Positions 1 through 9,418 of a stretch of DNA of 53,138 nt are shown in pieces. Made by a program: the position numbers and the translations under genes. Numbering within the stretch: the first letter of the stretch is position 1; each line of letters opens with the position of its first letter. Below the pieces are notes generated by a model. That model did no database searches and was not told the origin of the DNA. It saw only the letters and a list, made by a program, of their open reading frames with translations. The stretch comes from a bacterium (GTDB taxonomy: Bacteria > Campylobacterota > Campylobacteria > Campylobacterales > Sulfurovaceae), in assembly GCA_018822805.1 (NCBI GenBank), contig JAHJJU010000056.1:1-53138 (forward strand), written 5' to 3'.

Positions 1-145
1 AAAAGTTATTTTAAAATATTATACTTTGTTAATAATTATTATATCATTAGAGAAGGAGGTTTTTTTAAAAATTGAGTATAAAATTTAAATTTTTTTAATG
101 ATTAAAAGGTATCATTCAGGAATTTTTTAAAAAATAGGATTTAAA

Positions 146-655
146 ATGAATTTAGATACTTTAGGAAACTTGGCAGATATTATAGCTTTACCCATTGCAA
201 TATTGGGCGTTGTTTTAATTGTTCATCAATTAAAATTGGTGCGTTTGGAGAGTGAAATTGAACATCAACGACGACAAAACGAGATGACCTTAAATGCATA
301 CAATACTATTAAAGGTGATTTGAGCGAAACAATTTGGCGTGTTCGTGAAAAGTTGAATCTTGAAGATATGTTTGATGAGTTTACCGAAGAGCATTTGGAG
401 CAGATAATGAACGATAAGCTACTTCGAGATGATGTTGCAAGAATGTTGGATTTTTTGAATAAATTTGCCGTAGGTATTAAATATGATGTTTTTAATATTT
501 TACTGGTTAATGATTTGGCAGGAAAACTTTTTATACGAACCCACAAGCAGTTTGAACCTTATATAGAAAGGGTTAGAAAAAACTCAAATACTTTTTATCT
601 TGATTATGAAAATTTGGTTGCAGAATTAAAAGTGATGAGAAACTATAAAGAGTAA
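146..655 (+). CDS. Membrane-anchored hypothetical protein (DUF4760-like)
   Basis: The 169-residue product has one N-terminal hydrophobic segment (about residues 8-27, rich in I, L and V). A charged, probably helical cytoplasmic part follows, with many E, R and K residues. The layout, a membrane helix then a region ending in a helical LNKFAVGIKY-type segment, resembles the DUF4760 group of uncharacterised bacterial proteins, but I recognise this only by general pattern. The start is supported by AGGAT 7 bases upstream of the ATG. The gene stands alone, with an AT-rich leader of at least 145 bases before it and a promoter for the next transcript after it. No enzymatic motif is visible and the function is unknown. 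Confidence 0.7.
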   Translation: MNLDTLGNLADIIALPIAILGVVLIVHQLKLVRLESEIEHQRRQNEMTLNAYNTIKGDLSETIWRVREKLNLEDMFDEFTEEHLEQIMNDKLLRDDVARMLDFLNKFAVGIKYDVFNILLVNDLAGKLFIRTHKQFEPYIERVRKNSNTFYLDYENLVAELKVMRNYKE

Positions 656-681
656 TCTTCACCGATCCCTAAACACAATTT

Positions 682-690
682 TGATATAAT
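682..690 (+). promoter_or_regulatory. Extended -10 promoter for the aminotransferase-hisZ-purA run
   Basis: TGA followed by a perfect TATAAT lies about 60 bases upstream of the start at 750. This is the extended -10 form typical of the main sigma factor in Campylobacterota, with an AT-rich rather than canonical -35 region. It is the only good promoter I see before the gene run that ends with carA. Confidence 0.6.
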
Positions 691-749
691 CCCGAGAATT
701 TTGCAATGATTGAATTGCAGAGTTTGCATTATGATAATCGAGGAAATAT

Positions 750-1859
750 ATGTTACTTTTTACCCCTGGACCTACTCCTGTACCCGAGTCTGTTAGACAA
801 GCAATGGCAACACCGACACTGCATCATAGAACCCCTGAATTTGAAGCAATTTTCAAAGAAGCCAGAGAACGTCTAATGAAGCTGCTTGGTATGGATGAAT
901 GTGTAATGTTGGCAAGTTCCGGAACAGGGGCAATGCAAGCATGTGTTATCAATCTTTGTAAAAGCAAAGCCTTAACGATTAATGCCGGTAAGTTTGGTGA
1001 GCGATTTGGAAAGATTGTTACAGCCATGGGAAAAGAGCTGGTAGAACTAAAGTATGCGTGGAATACTCCTGCGAGTTTGGATGATGTAAAACAAGCGTTG
1101 GCAGAGAATGCTGATATTGATTCACTCTTTATTCAAGTAAGCGAGAGTGCCGGTGGACTTCGCCACCCTGTTGAAGCAATAGCAGCGTACGTAAAATCGG
1201 TGAATCCTTCAATTATGGTGGTAGCTGACGGTATTACTGCTGTGGGTGTTGAAAAGATTAATATTTCGAATATTGATGCACTGGTAACAGGAAGTCAAAA
1301 GGCACTGATGTTGCCTCCCGGTTTGGCGATGATTGGTTTGAGTAATGCAGCTGTTGAGACCATAGGTCAGGGTCAAGACTACTACTTTAATCTTGCAACT
1401 GAGATTAAAAATCAGCAAAAAAATACTACGGCATGGACAGCACCTACTACCTTGATTATTGGGCTTAATGCCATTTTTGATGAGATAGATAAAGAGGGCT
1501 TAGAAGCACTTTATGTAAGTACCCAAGCCAGAGCCAACGCAACACAAGGTGCTTTAGAAGCGATTGGGTTTAAGATGTACCCACAAACACCTGCGATGTC
1601 AATGAGTACCGTTTTTGATGAAGATGCAGAAGCGATTCGTAAGTTACTTAAAACCAAATATGGAGTCAATATGGCAGGGGGTCAAGATCATCTGAAAGGA
1701 AAGATTTTCCGTATTAACCAAATGGGTTTGATTCCTGTTTATGAGTCGACTTGGGTGGTCAATGCGATTGAGATGGCATTAGCAGATTTGGGGCGACGTG
1801 ACTTTGATGGAACGGCGAGTAGAACCTTTAATGAAATCTATTTTAACGAGAGCAAATAA
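750..1859 (+). CDS. Class-V aminotransferase (alanine/serine-glyoxylate type)
   Basis: A 369-residue pyridoxal-phosphate enzyme of the alanine-glyoxylate / serine-pyruvate aminotransferase branch of fold type I. Family signs are the N-terminal PGPTPVPE and H-H-R-T segment, the glycine-rich SSGTGAMQA cofactor loop, the ADGITAVG strand with the cofactor-contacting Asp, and the SQKAL motif whose Lys should form the Schiff base. The substrate cannot be read from sequence; serine, alanine or glyoxylate are usual in the family. GAGGAA sits just before the ATG. The stop overlaps the hisZ start by one base, so the two are translationally coupled. It is the first gene of a run with hisZ and purA. Confidence 0.88.
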   Translation: MLLFTPGPTPVPESVRQAMATPTLHHRTPEFEAIFKEARERLMKLLGMDECVMLASSGTGAMQACVINLCKSKALTINAGKFGERFGKIVTAMGKELVELKYAWNTPASLDDVKQALAENADIDSLFIQVSESAGGLRHPVEAIAAYVKSVNPSIMVVADGITAVGVEKINISNIDALVTGSQKALMLPPGLAMIGLSNAAVETIGQGQDYYFNLATEIKNQQKNTTAWTAPTTLIIGLNAIFDEIDKEGLEALYVSTQARANATQGALEAIGFKMYPQTPAMSMSTVFDEDAEAIRKLLKTKYGVNMAGGQDHLKGKIFRINQMGLIPVYESTWVVNAIEMALADLGRRDFDGTASRTFNEIYFNESK

Positions 1860-2713
1860 TGATATTTGAACACGAAATACCCAGTAAAAGCAAACTCTAT
1901 TTTGGAGAGTGTGCAAAGATAAAACGTCAAATAGAATCGACCTGTGCCAATATATTGGATGCTAATGAATTTGAGGAGATTGTCACGCCACTCTTCTCTT
2001 ATCACCAGCACAGTTCATTTGAAGATGAGAAACAACTGTTACACCTTAATGATGAGCATAACCATACGGTGACCCTAAGAGCTGACAGTACAGCCGATGT
2101 GGTAAGAATCGTGACCAAGAGAATTGGTAGAACAACCGAGTCTAAAAAGTGGTTTTACATTCAACCGGCTGTTTCATTCCCAACACAAGAGCAGTATCAA
2201 GTAGGTGTTGAGATTTTAGATGGTACGTTTGATGAGGTGGTAAACACAGCATCTAATTTGGTTGAAACATTAAATGTTGATGCATTGTTACAGATCTCAA
2301 ATATGCGAATACCATTACTCTTAAGTGAAAAGTATGGTATTGGTTTGGAACTTTTACACGATACAAATATAGAGAGTATTTTAAAATTAGATATTCCTTG
2401 GATAAATAAGTTGGTACGGATTCATCGTTTTGAAGATTTGAATGATTTAGAGGGAATTCCGGAAGAGATTCAAGCTGAGTTAATGTTGATTAAAGAGGCG
2501 ATTGAGAAGATTGATTATAGCTCGGTTATTGTGGCACCACTCTTTTATGCAAAAATGAGATACTATGGTTCATTAACATTTCGAATGTTCCATGAGAATG
2601 AGTTGTTGGTTCGTGGTGGACTTTATAGCATAGACGAGGTTGATGCAGCAGGTTTTGCACTCTATACAGATGCTTGTATAAATCAAAAAATGAAAAAAGG
2701 GTTGGTAAAGTAG
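1859..2713 (+). CDS. hisZ: ATP phosphoribosyltransferase regulatory subunit HisZ
   Basis: A 284-residue paralogue of the histidyl-tRNA synthetase catalytic core. In organisms with a short HisG it forms a hetero-octamer needed for the first step of histidine synthesis and for histidine feedback. A class-II synthetase motif-2-like segment is visible (LRADSTADVVRIV, near residues 77-89), as is the typical PLFYAKMRYYGSLTFRMF region near 225-242. The protein is too short for a true HisRS and lacks its anticodon-binding domain. It overlaps the upstream gene by one base and abuts purA with no gap. HisG is not in the window. Confidence 0.85.
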   Translation: MIFEHEIPSKSKLYFGECAKIKRQIESTCANILDANEFEEIVTPLFSYHQHSSFEDEKQLLHLNDEHNHTVTLRADSTADVVRIVTKRIGRTTESKKWFYIQPAVSFPTQEQYQVGVEILDGTFDEVVNTASNLVETLNVDALLQISNMRIPLLLSEKYGIGLELLHDTNIESILKLDIPWINKLVRIHRFEDLNDLEGIPEEIQAELMLIKEAIEKIDYSSVIVAPLFYAKMRYYGSLTFRMFHENELLVRGGLYSIDEVDAAGFALYTDACINQKMKKGLVK

Positions 2714-3970
<1,257 letters not shown>

Positions 3971-3984
3971 GGAAAGGAGTTTAA

Positions 3985-4536
3985 ATGAGATTAAAAGCAA
4001 AACAAACAGGATATGTGGCTTCAAAAATTGGTATTGATTTAGCAAATGCTTCATTTGTTCGTATGCCAAAAGGTAAAGATGCTGTGGTTGCAGCGTGTAA
4101 AGCCATTATTGATGAAAATCTTGAAAAAGAGAAAAAGCTTGATGCCAAAGTTGAAGAGATGTTGGATGCAAATATTGATGAGATAGAGATTCAACAGGTC
4201 AAAGAGCGTGAACTTTTCTTTATGATTAAAAAACGTTTGGCTCCTGAATATGGGGTGATTATGAATTATGATGACCGTTATAATGATGTATCACATACCA
4301 TTTTAGATGAGCTTTATGAGAATTATCTTTTAGAGTATGAGGTCAATGAGAATCAGGTACGGAATGTTATTTTTAAAGCTTTTAAAGCCTTTGCTGATGC
4401 CTATGATAAGATGGATGATATTGTCTACGATAAGATTAAAAATATGAAAAAAGAGTATGTTCCCGGATCAGTGGAGTATGAGTTGATGTATGAGCGTCTG
4501 TATGAAGAAGAGTTAAGAAAACGAGGAATGTTATAA
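3985..4536 (+). CDS. DUF507 family protein
   Basis: A 183-residue, highly charged and probably all-helical cytoplasmic protein. The opening MRLKAKQTGYVASKIGIDL and the ERELFFMIKKRLA segment match the DUF507 family, which is common in Campylobacterota and Aquificae. Its function is unknown. The conserved place beside carA suggests, but does not prove, a link to carbamoyl phosphate or nucleotide metabolism. GGAAAGGAG lies 6-14 bases upstream of the ATG, and the stop overlaps the carA start by one base. Confidence 0.85.
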   Translation: MRLKAKQTGYVASKIGIDLANASFVRMPKGKDAVVAACKAIIDENLEKEKKLDAKVEEMLDANIDEIEIQQVKERELFFMIKKRLAPEYGVIMNYDDRYNDVSHTILDELYENYLLEYEVNENQVRNVIFKAFKAFADAYDKMDDIVYDKIKNMKKEYVPGSVEYELMYERLYEEELRKRGML

Positions 4537-5654
4537 TGGAAAAAGTCTCACTCTATTTTGAGAATGGTATGCTTTTAGAAGCAAAAAGTTTTGGTGCAAG
4601 TGGTACATCGGTTGGTGAAGTTGTTTTTAACACCTCATTAACAGGCTATCAAGAGATTGTAACCGATCCTTCGTATGCTGGTCAGTTTGTGACGTTTACC
4701 ATGCCGGAGATTGGCAATGTAGGGTGTAATGCACAAGATATGGAGAGTAAAGGAGCATACTGTAAAGGTATTATTGTCCGTTCATACCAAGCACGTCCTT
4801 CTAACTTTAGATGTGAAGAGACATTGGATGTCTTGTTAAAACGACATGGTATTTTAGGTATTACAGAAATTGATACCCGTTTTATAACCAAAATGCTCCG
4901 TGTTGAAGGTTCTATGATGATGGTGGCTTCTACTGAGATTCATGATGCTGATGAGCTTAAAAAAGTGTTAGAATCAAGTCCTAGAATTGAAGATGTCAAC
5001 TACATTGAACAAGTGAGTACCAAAGAGTCATACATTCATAAAGAGGCCCGTTACAATGCTGAGACTTTTAAATATGAAGAGCCAAATACCTCTAAAAAAA
5101 TCATTGCTTTAGACTTTGGTATTAAACGAAATATTCTTAATGAGTTAACCCATGCAGGAATGGAAGTAGAAGTGGTTCCTAACTCTATGAAGGCTTCACT
5201 TATTATTGAAAAGTTCAAAGCCAAAGAGATAGATGGTGTTTTTTTATCCAATGGACCGGGTGATCCACTTATTTTAAAAGAGGAACAAGAAAAAATTAAA
5301 GCATTAATTGCTGCTAAAATCCCTCTTTTTGGTATCTGTTTGGGGCATCAGTTGCTTTCTATTGCTCACGGTTATGATACCTATAAACTAAAGTTCGGTC
5401 ATCACGGTGGAAATCATCCTGTTATGAATAGAGCCAACAATACGGTGGAGATTACAGCTCAAAACCACAACTACAATGTTCCGGACAACATTACAGAAGT
5501 AGCAACAGTAACGCATACGAACCTGTTTGACAATACCATTGAAGGGTTACGTTACAACGACTCTCCAACCATGTCTGTACAACACCACCCGGAAGCCAGC
5601 CCCGGACCACATGAAAGTGCTTATATTTTTGCTGAATTTAAGGGGATGTTGTAA
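4536..5654 (+). CDS. carA: Carbamoyl-phosphate synthase small subunit
   Basis: The 372-residue glutaminase subunit hydrolyses glutamine and channels ammonia to CarB for arginine and pyrimidine synthesis. The N-terminal CarA-specific domain (1-about 150) carries FNTSLTGYQEIVTDPSY. The class-I glutamine amidotransferase domain (about 190-372) has the nucleophile Cys268 in GICLGHQ and His351/Glu353 in QHHPEASPGP. The length is normal. The start is coupled to the DUF507 stop. CarB is not in the window. Confidence 0.96.
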   Translation: MEKVSLYFENGMLLEAKSFGASGTSVGEVVFNTSLTGYQEIVTDPSYAGQFVTFTMPEIGNVGCNAQDMESKGAYCKGIIVRSYQARPSNFRCEETLDVLLKRHGILGITEIDTRFITKMLRVEGSMMMVASTEIHDADELKKVLESSPRIEDVNYIEQVSTKESYIHKEARYNAETFKYEEPNTSKKIIALDFGIKRNILNELTHAGMEVEVVPNSMKASLIIEKFKAKEIDGVFLSNGPGDPLILKEEQEKIKALIAAKIPLFGICLGHQLLSIAHGYDTYKLKFGHHGGNHPVMNRANNTVEITAQNHNYNVPDNITEVATVTHTNLFDNTIEGLRYNDSPTMSVQHHPEASPGPHESAYIFAEFKGML

Positions 5655-5747
5655 TTCCTACATCATCTTATATCTCCTCTGCATTTATTTTGTCATATTG
5701 GGAATAAGTAAAATCTTTTCCCTAACACACAATAAGCCCAAATTAGA

Positions 5748-5753
5748 TAAAAT
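5748..5753 (+). promoter_or_regulatory. Possible -10 box for glnS
   Basis: The sequence TTAGA-TAAAAT lies about 45 bases before the glnS ATG in a 141-base gap after carA. The match is modest and there is no clear -35. An imperfect hairpin (GGGAA 5700-5704 with TTCCC 5718-5722) precedes it and may mark the end of carA transcription, but it has no T-tract. Confidence 0.3.
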
Positions 5754-5795
5754 ACCTACTTTATATAAGTTTCTCAAATAAAAGGTTTAATAATA

Positions 5796-8045
5796 ATGAG
5801 TGAGAGCAAAGATTTTTTACGGACAATAGTTGAAGAAGATTTAAAGTCAGGTAAGTATAACGAGGTGCATACACGATTTCCTCCAGAGCCTAATGGGTTC
5901 CCACACATTGGACATGCTAAATCTATCTGTATCAACTTTGGTATTGCAGAGGACTATCATGGTCACTGTAACCTTAGAATGGACGATACCGACCCGACTA
6001 AAGAAGACACAAAATATGTGGAAGCCCTTAAAGATGCCGTAGAGTGGCTTGGCTTTGATTGGGGTAATCATGTTTATTACACTTCTGACTATTTCCCTCG
6101 ACTCTATGATTATGCTGTTGAACTCATTAAAATGGGTAAGGCTTATGTTGACAGTTTAAATGAAGAAGAGATAAGAGAATATAGAGGTACGGTTACAGAG
6201 CCGGGAAGACGCAGTAAATACGCTGATAGAACGATTGAAGAAAATCTAGACCTTTTTGAAAGAATGAAAAAAGGTGAGTTTAAAGATGGTGAACATGTCC
6301 TTCGAGCCAAGATTGATATGTCTGCTGCTAACATGAAAATGAGAGACCCACTTCTGTATAGAATTCGAAATGTGCATCATTATAGAGCCGGAGATACATG
6401 GCATGTTTACCCAATGTATGACTTTGCTCACTGCTTGTCTGATTATATGGAAGGCATTACACACTCTATTTGTACACTGGAGTTTGAAAATAACCGTGAT
6501 ATTTATGATTGGGTACTCAATACACTTGGGTTAAACTCGACAAGACCTTATCAGCATGAGTTTGCACGACTGGGTATTAACTATACGGTGATGAGTAAAA
6601 GAAAGCTTTTAGAGTTGGTTGAAGGTGGACAGGTTGATGGATGGGATGACCCTAGAATGCCTACCATTGCCGGATATAAACGAAGAGGGTATACACCGGA
6701 ATCTATTTTAAACTTCTGTGATACAATCGGTATAGCAAAAGCCAACTCCATGGTGGATGTCGCACAGCTTGAATTTTGTATAAGAGATGATTTAAATACC
6801 AAAGTACCCCGTGTACTCTGTGTACTTGACCCATTAAAAGTACGCATTGAAAACTATGAGGGTTCTGAAGAGATAGATGCTCCTTACTACCCACATGATG
6901 TACCAAAAGAGGGGTCAAGAAAATTACCTTTCTCAAAAGAGATTTACATTGAACGTGATGACTTTATGGAGAACCCTCCAAAAGATTACTACCGTCTTAC
7001 CCCAGAGCAACCCGTAAGGCTTAGACATGCGTATATCATTACCTGTAAGGAAGTTATTAAAGATGCCAATGGTAATATTGTAGAGATAAAAGCAGAATAT
7101 CATCCCGATTCTAAAAGTGGTTCAGATAGCAGTGGTATCAAAGTAAAAAGTGCCATCCAATGGGTCGATGCCAAAACGGCTAAGAGCATAGAGGTAAGAC
7201 TGTACGATAGACTCTTCTCTTCAGAAGCTCCTGAAGGCTTAGAAGATTTAAACCCAAATTCTCTGCAAGTTATTAACAATGCACTTATTGAACCTGCTGT
7301 GATTACTGAAAAACCTGATGAGCGTTTTCAGTTTGAGAGACAAGGGTATTTTTATGCAGACCCTATTGATTATAGTGATGAACACCCTGTGTTCAATAAG
7401 ATTGTCGGGCTTAAAGACTCATGGAGCAAAAAGGCAAAAGTAATCAAATCTGAACCAAAACCTCAAACTAAAAAAGTACAAGTAGACGGTGAAATAGCCC
7501 CTATGAGTGAAGCTGAAGAAGCACGGTTTAATAAGTACACTATAGAACTTAAACTCAACAGTGAAGTCGCTAATACCTTAGCTCGTGATGAGAAATTGTT
7601 TCACTTTTATGAAGAGGCTCTATTGACATTGAATAGTCCTATAAGTATTGCTAATATTGTGGCAAATGAAGTTGCTAGAGAGTTAAAAGAGAAGCAAATT
7701 GATGAGCTAAAGTTTACTGCCACACAGATAGCCCAACTTGTAAAGATGGTTGATGATGAGACGATTTCAAATAAAATTGCCAAACAAGTTTTTGAAGAGA
7801 TGATTGAATCAGGCGAAAACCCGACACAAATAGTTGAAGCTAAAGGACTGATACAAATAAGTGATCCTGCAATAATTTCACCTATTATTGATGAAGTTAT
7901 TGCAAAAAATCCAGATAACGTTGCTAAGTTTAAAGCAGGGAACAGTAAGCTTTTAGGTTTTTTTGTTGGGCAAGTACTCAAAAGCACTGGGGGAAAAGCA
8001 AATCCACAAGTGGTGAATGAACTTGTAGCCAAGAAGTTAAAATAA
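5796..8045 (+). CDS. glnS: Glutaminyl-tRNA synthetase with C-terminal YqeY/GatB-tail domain
   Basis: A 749-residue class-I synthetase charging tRNA-Gln directly. EPNGFPHIGH carries the HIGH signature at residues 37-40, and VMSKRKL near 265 is the KMSKS loop. The catalytic core and two beta-barrel anticodon domains run to about residue 555, the usual length of GlnRS. The last ~190 residues form a separate helical region (from about 560) that ends in LLGFFVGQVLKSTGGKANP, the signature of the GatB tail/YqeY domain that binds the outer corner of tRNA. Such GlnRS-YqeY fusions are known from Deinococcus and other bacteria. The classical Campylobacter/Helicobacter route uses GatCAB instead. Confidence 0.96.
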   Translation: MSESKDFLRTIVEEDLKSGKYNEVHTRFPPEPNGFPHIGHAKSICINFGIAEDYHGHCNLRMDDTDPTKEDTKYVEALKDAVEWLGFDWGNHVYYTSDYFPRLYDYAVELIKMGKAYVDSLNEEEIREYRGTVTEPGRRSKYADRTIEENLDLFERMKKGEFKDGEHVLRAKIDMSAANMKMRDPLLYRIRNVHHYRAGDTWHVYPMYDFAHCLSDYMEGITHSICTLEFENNRDIYDWVLNTLGLNSTRPYQHEFARLGINYTVMSKRKLLELVEGGQVDGWDDPRMPTIAGYKRRGYTPESILNFCDTIGIAKANSMVDVAQLEFCIRDDLNTKVPRVLCVLDPLKVRIENYEGSEEIDAPYYPHDVPKEGSRKLPFSKEIYIERDDFMENPPKDYYRLTPEQPVRLRHAYIITCKEVIKDANGNIVEIKAEYHPDSKSGSDSSGIKVKSAIQWVDAKTAKSIEVRLYDRLFSSEAPEGLEDLNPNSLQVINNALIEPAVITEKPDERFQFERQGYFYADPIDYSDEHPVFNKIVGLKDSWSKKAKVIKSEPKPQTKKVQVDGEIAPMSEAEEARFNKYTIELKLNSEVANTLARDEKLFHFYEEALLTLNSPISIANIVANEVARELKEKQIDELKFTATQIAQLVKMVDDETISNKIAKQVFEEMIESGENPTQIVEAKGLIQISDPAIISPIIDEVIAKNPDNVAKFKAGNSKLLGFFVGQVLKSTGGKANPQVVNELVAKKLK

Positions 8046-8076
8046 GGGCATTACTAAAGTAATACTTCGGCGAATT

Positions 8077-8098
8077 TGTTATGTTTTATAACATTTTT
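8077..8098 (+). terminator. Probable intrinsic terminator of glnS
   Basis: The stem TGTTAT/ATAACA with a five-base GTTTT loop is followed directly by five T. The stem is short and AT-rich, so efficiency may be modest. A second small inverted repeat (ATTACT/AGTAAT, 8050-8063) lies just upstream. Confidence 0.45.
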
Positions 8099-8155
8099 AA
8101 CTAATTTTCACTATTATTCCACATATACTTCTATTGTAAATTGGGAAAATTGGGA

Positions 8156-8959
8156 ATGAACTTCGTTAAAAACACTCTGTTATTGGTTATTGCTATTCAA
8201 GTTATGGTACTTGTTCAACTGACGGTTATTAAATATGGGCATCAAAAAGATAGTTTTAATGCTATGTTTGATGTATTAACTTTTAATACAGTCTCTGCTT
8301 CTGCACCTTCTGTTCATAGAACGGGTACCTCTGCACCTTTCGATTCTATGCTAACAGAGGAATTAAGCCCTGAAGAGATAGCTTTGGCAATGAGTATTAA
8401 TCAGAGTCTTCAAGAAAAAATAAAAAGCTTTAAATCCTTGTTAACGGTAAAAAAATCTGTAGAATATTCATGTGATGACAATCATCCTCTTACGCAAGAA
8501 GTGGAATCTTACGCTAAAAAATTTTTAGGAACTCGATATGTTTGGGGAGCTACGGGGCCAAATAAATTTGATTGTTCCGGATTTACTCAAAAAGTTTACC
8601 GTTCAGCCGGTATTAAAATTCCTCGTGTGTCATGCGAACAAGCGAAAGTTGGAAGTTACATTAAGTATGAAAATTTAAAGCGTGGTGATATGGTTTTCTT
8701 TGATACCAAACGTAAACAGACAGGTAAGGTAAATCATGTAGGTATCTATCTTGAAGATGGAAAGTTTATTCATGCCAGTTCAGGCAATAAAAAAGTGGTG
8801 ATTACAAATTTTGATAAAAAAAGATTTTACAAAAATCGTTTTCTCTGGGGGCGACGTATTATTGAAAACAGTGTCAATAGAAGTGTAGAGCTACTCTCTT
8901 TCAATGGTTTGAGCGATATTTATTATGATCAAGTACTTAAGATGACTTTAAAACTATAA
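8156..8959 (+). CDS. NlpC/P60 family cell-wall cysteine peptidase
   Basis: A 267-residue exported or membrane-anchored protein whose C-terminal half (about 115-240) is an NlpC/P60 domain. The catalytic Cys140 is in FDCSGFTQKVY, His194 is in NHVGIYLEDG, and a later FIHAS supplies the third polar residue. These enzymes usually cut the peptide stems of peptidoglycan. Residues 5-22 are hydrophobic (LLLVIAIQVMVLVQL), acting as a signal or anchor. A TTG at 8141 would add five residues, but TTGGGAA sits at the right distance for the ATG at 8156, so I prefer that. It converges with the next gene, the two stops overlapping by six bases. Confidence 0.85.
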   Translation: MNFVKNTLLLVIAIQVMVLVQLTVIKYGHQKDSFNAMFDVLTFNTVSASAPSVHRTGTSAPFDSMLTEELSPEEIALAMSINQSLQEKIKSFKSLLTVKKSVEYSCDDNHPLTQEVESYAKKFLGTRYVWGATGPNKFDCSGFTQKVYRSAGIKIPRVSCEQAKVGSYIKYENLKRGDMVFFDTKRKQTGKVNHVGIYLEDGKFIHASSGNKKVVITNFDKKRFYKNRFLWGRRIIENSVNRSVELLSFNGLSDIYYDQVLKMTLKL

Positions 8960-9244
8960 TGGGGTAGCCTTAGACTCTTCAATAGGAGGAGGGTTGATCA
9001 TGGCTTTTATGAACTCTTCTTTGTCAATAATGGCACCAATATAGTCTCCATGTGTCTCTCGCATATGGTTTAAAAAATATGTTTTAAATTGTCCATTATC
9101 TTCAATTCTATCTTTAAAAAACTCTTCCATTAGTTCAATGTTTGGAAAATAGGATAACATTTCATATTTGAGGACTGACTCTTTCCAAATAAGAATCTTT
9201 TTACTTTCAGGCATGTCTTTAAGAATTAAAATTGGATTACCCAC
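8954..9244 (-). CDS. Hypothetical protein, probably longer at the N-terminus
   Basis: With the GTG at 9244 this gives a 96-residue soluble protein (start VGNPILILKDMPESKK, end PPPIEESKATPL) that I cannot assign to a family. The frame stays open for 44 further codons upstream to 9376. That extension encodes a plausible membrane segment (IIQLILFIETILIVFW) and then ordinary protein sequence, and it is preceded by AAGGAAG and a TGGTATAAT promoter. There is no ATG, GTG or TTG near the ribosome-binding site, only ATT and ATA codons. The natural product is therefore probably about 140 residues with a non-standard start, or the original start codon has mutated. Confidence 0.55.
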   Translation of the reverse strand: MGNPILILKDMPESKKILIWKESVLKYEMLSYFPNIELMEEFFKDRIEDNGQFKTYFLNHMRETHGDYIGAIIDKEEFIKAMINPPPIEESKATPL

Positions 9245-9408
9245 AACATCCAGTGCATAGTGGGTGCTGTAGTGGACTTGGATAATTGGTGTGTATGTAT
9301 AATTGGTGGTTTGATATTCAAGATCAATCCAGAAGACAATGAGGATAGTTTCTATAAATAAAATTAACTGTATAATTTAATCTTCCTTTTTAAGTTTAAA
9401 TTAATATA

Positions 9409-9417
9409 ATTATACCA
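9409..9417 (-). promoter_or_regulatory. Extended -10 promoter on the minus strand before the 9.0-9.4 kb gene
   Basis: Read on the minus strand this is TGG-TATAAT, a perfect extended -10. It abuts the mltB stop region and sits about 20 bases before an AAGGAAG ribosome-binding site (9381-9391). It fits expression of the gene ending at 8954 from a start near 9376, not from the GTG at 9244. Confidence 0.5.
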
Positions 9418-9418
9418 T

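Noticed and set aside
5527-5781. Open frame of 84 codons overlapping the end of carA
   Set aside because: It starts inside carA in another frame and covers the intergenic hairpin and the glnS promoter; no ribosome-binding site or protein-like composition.
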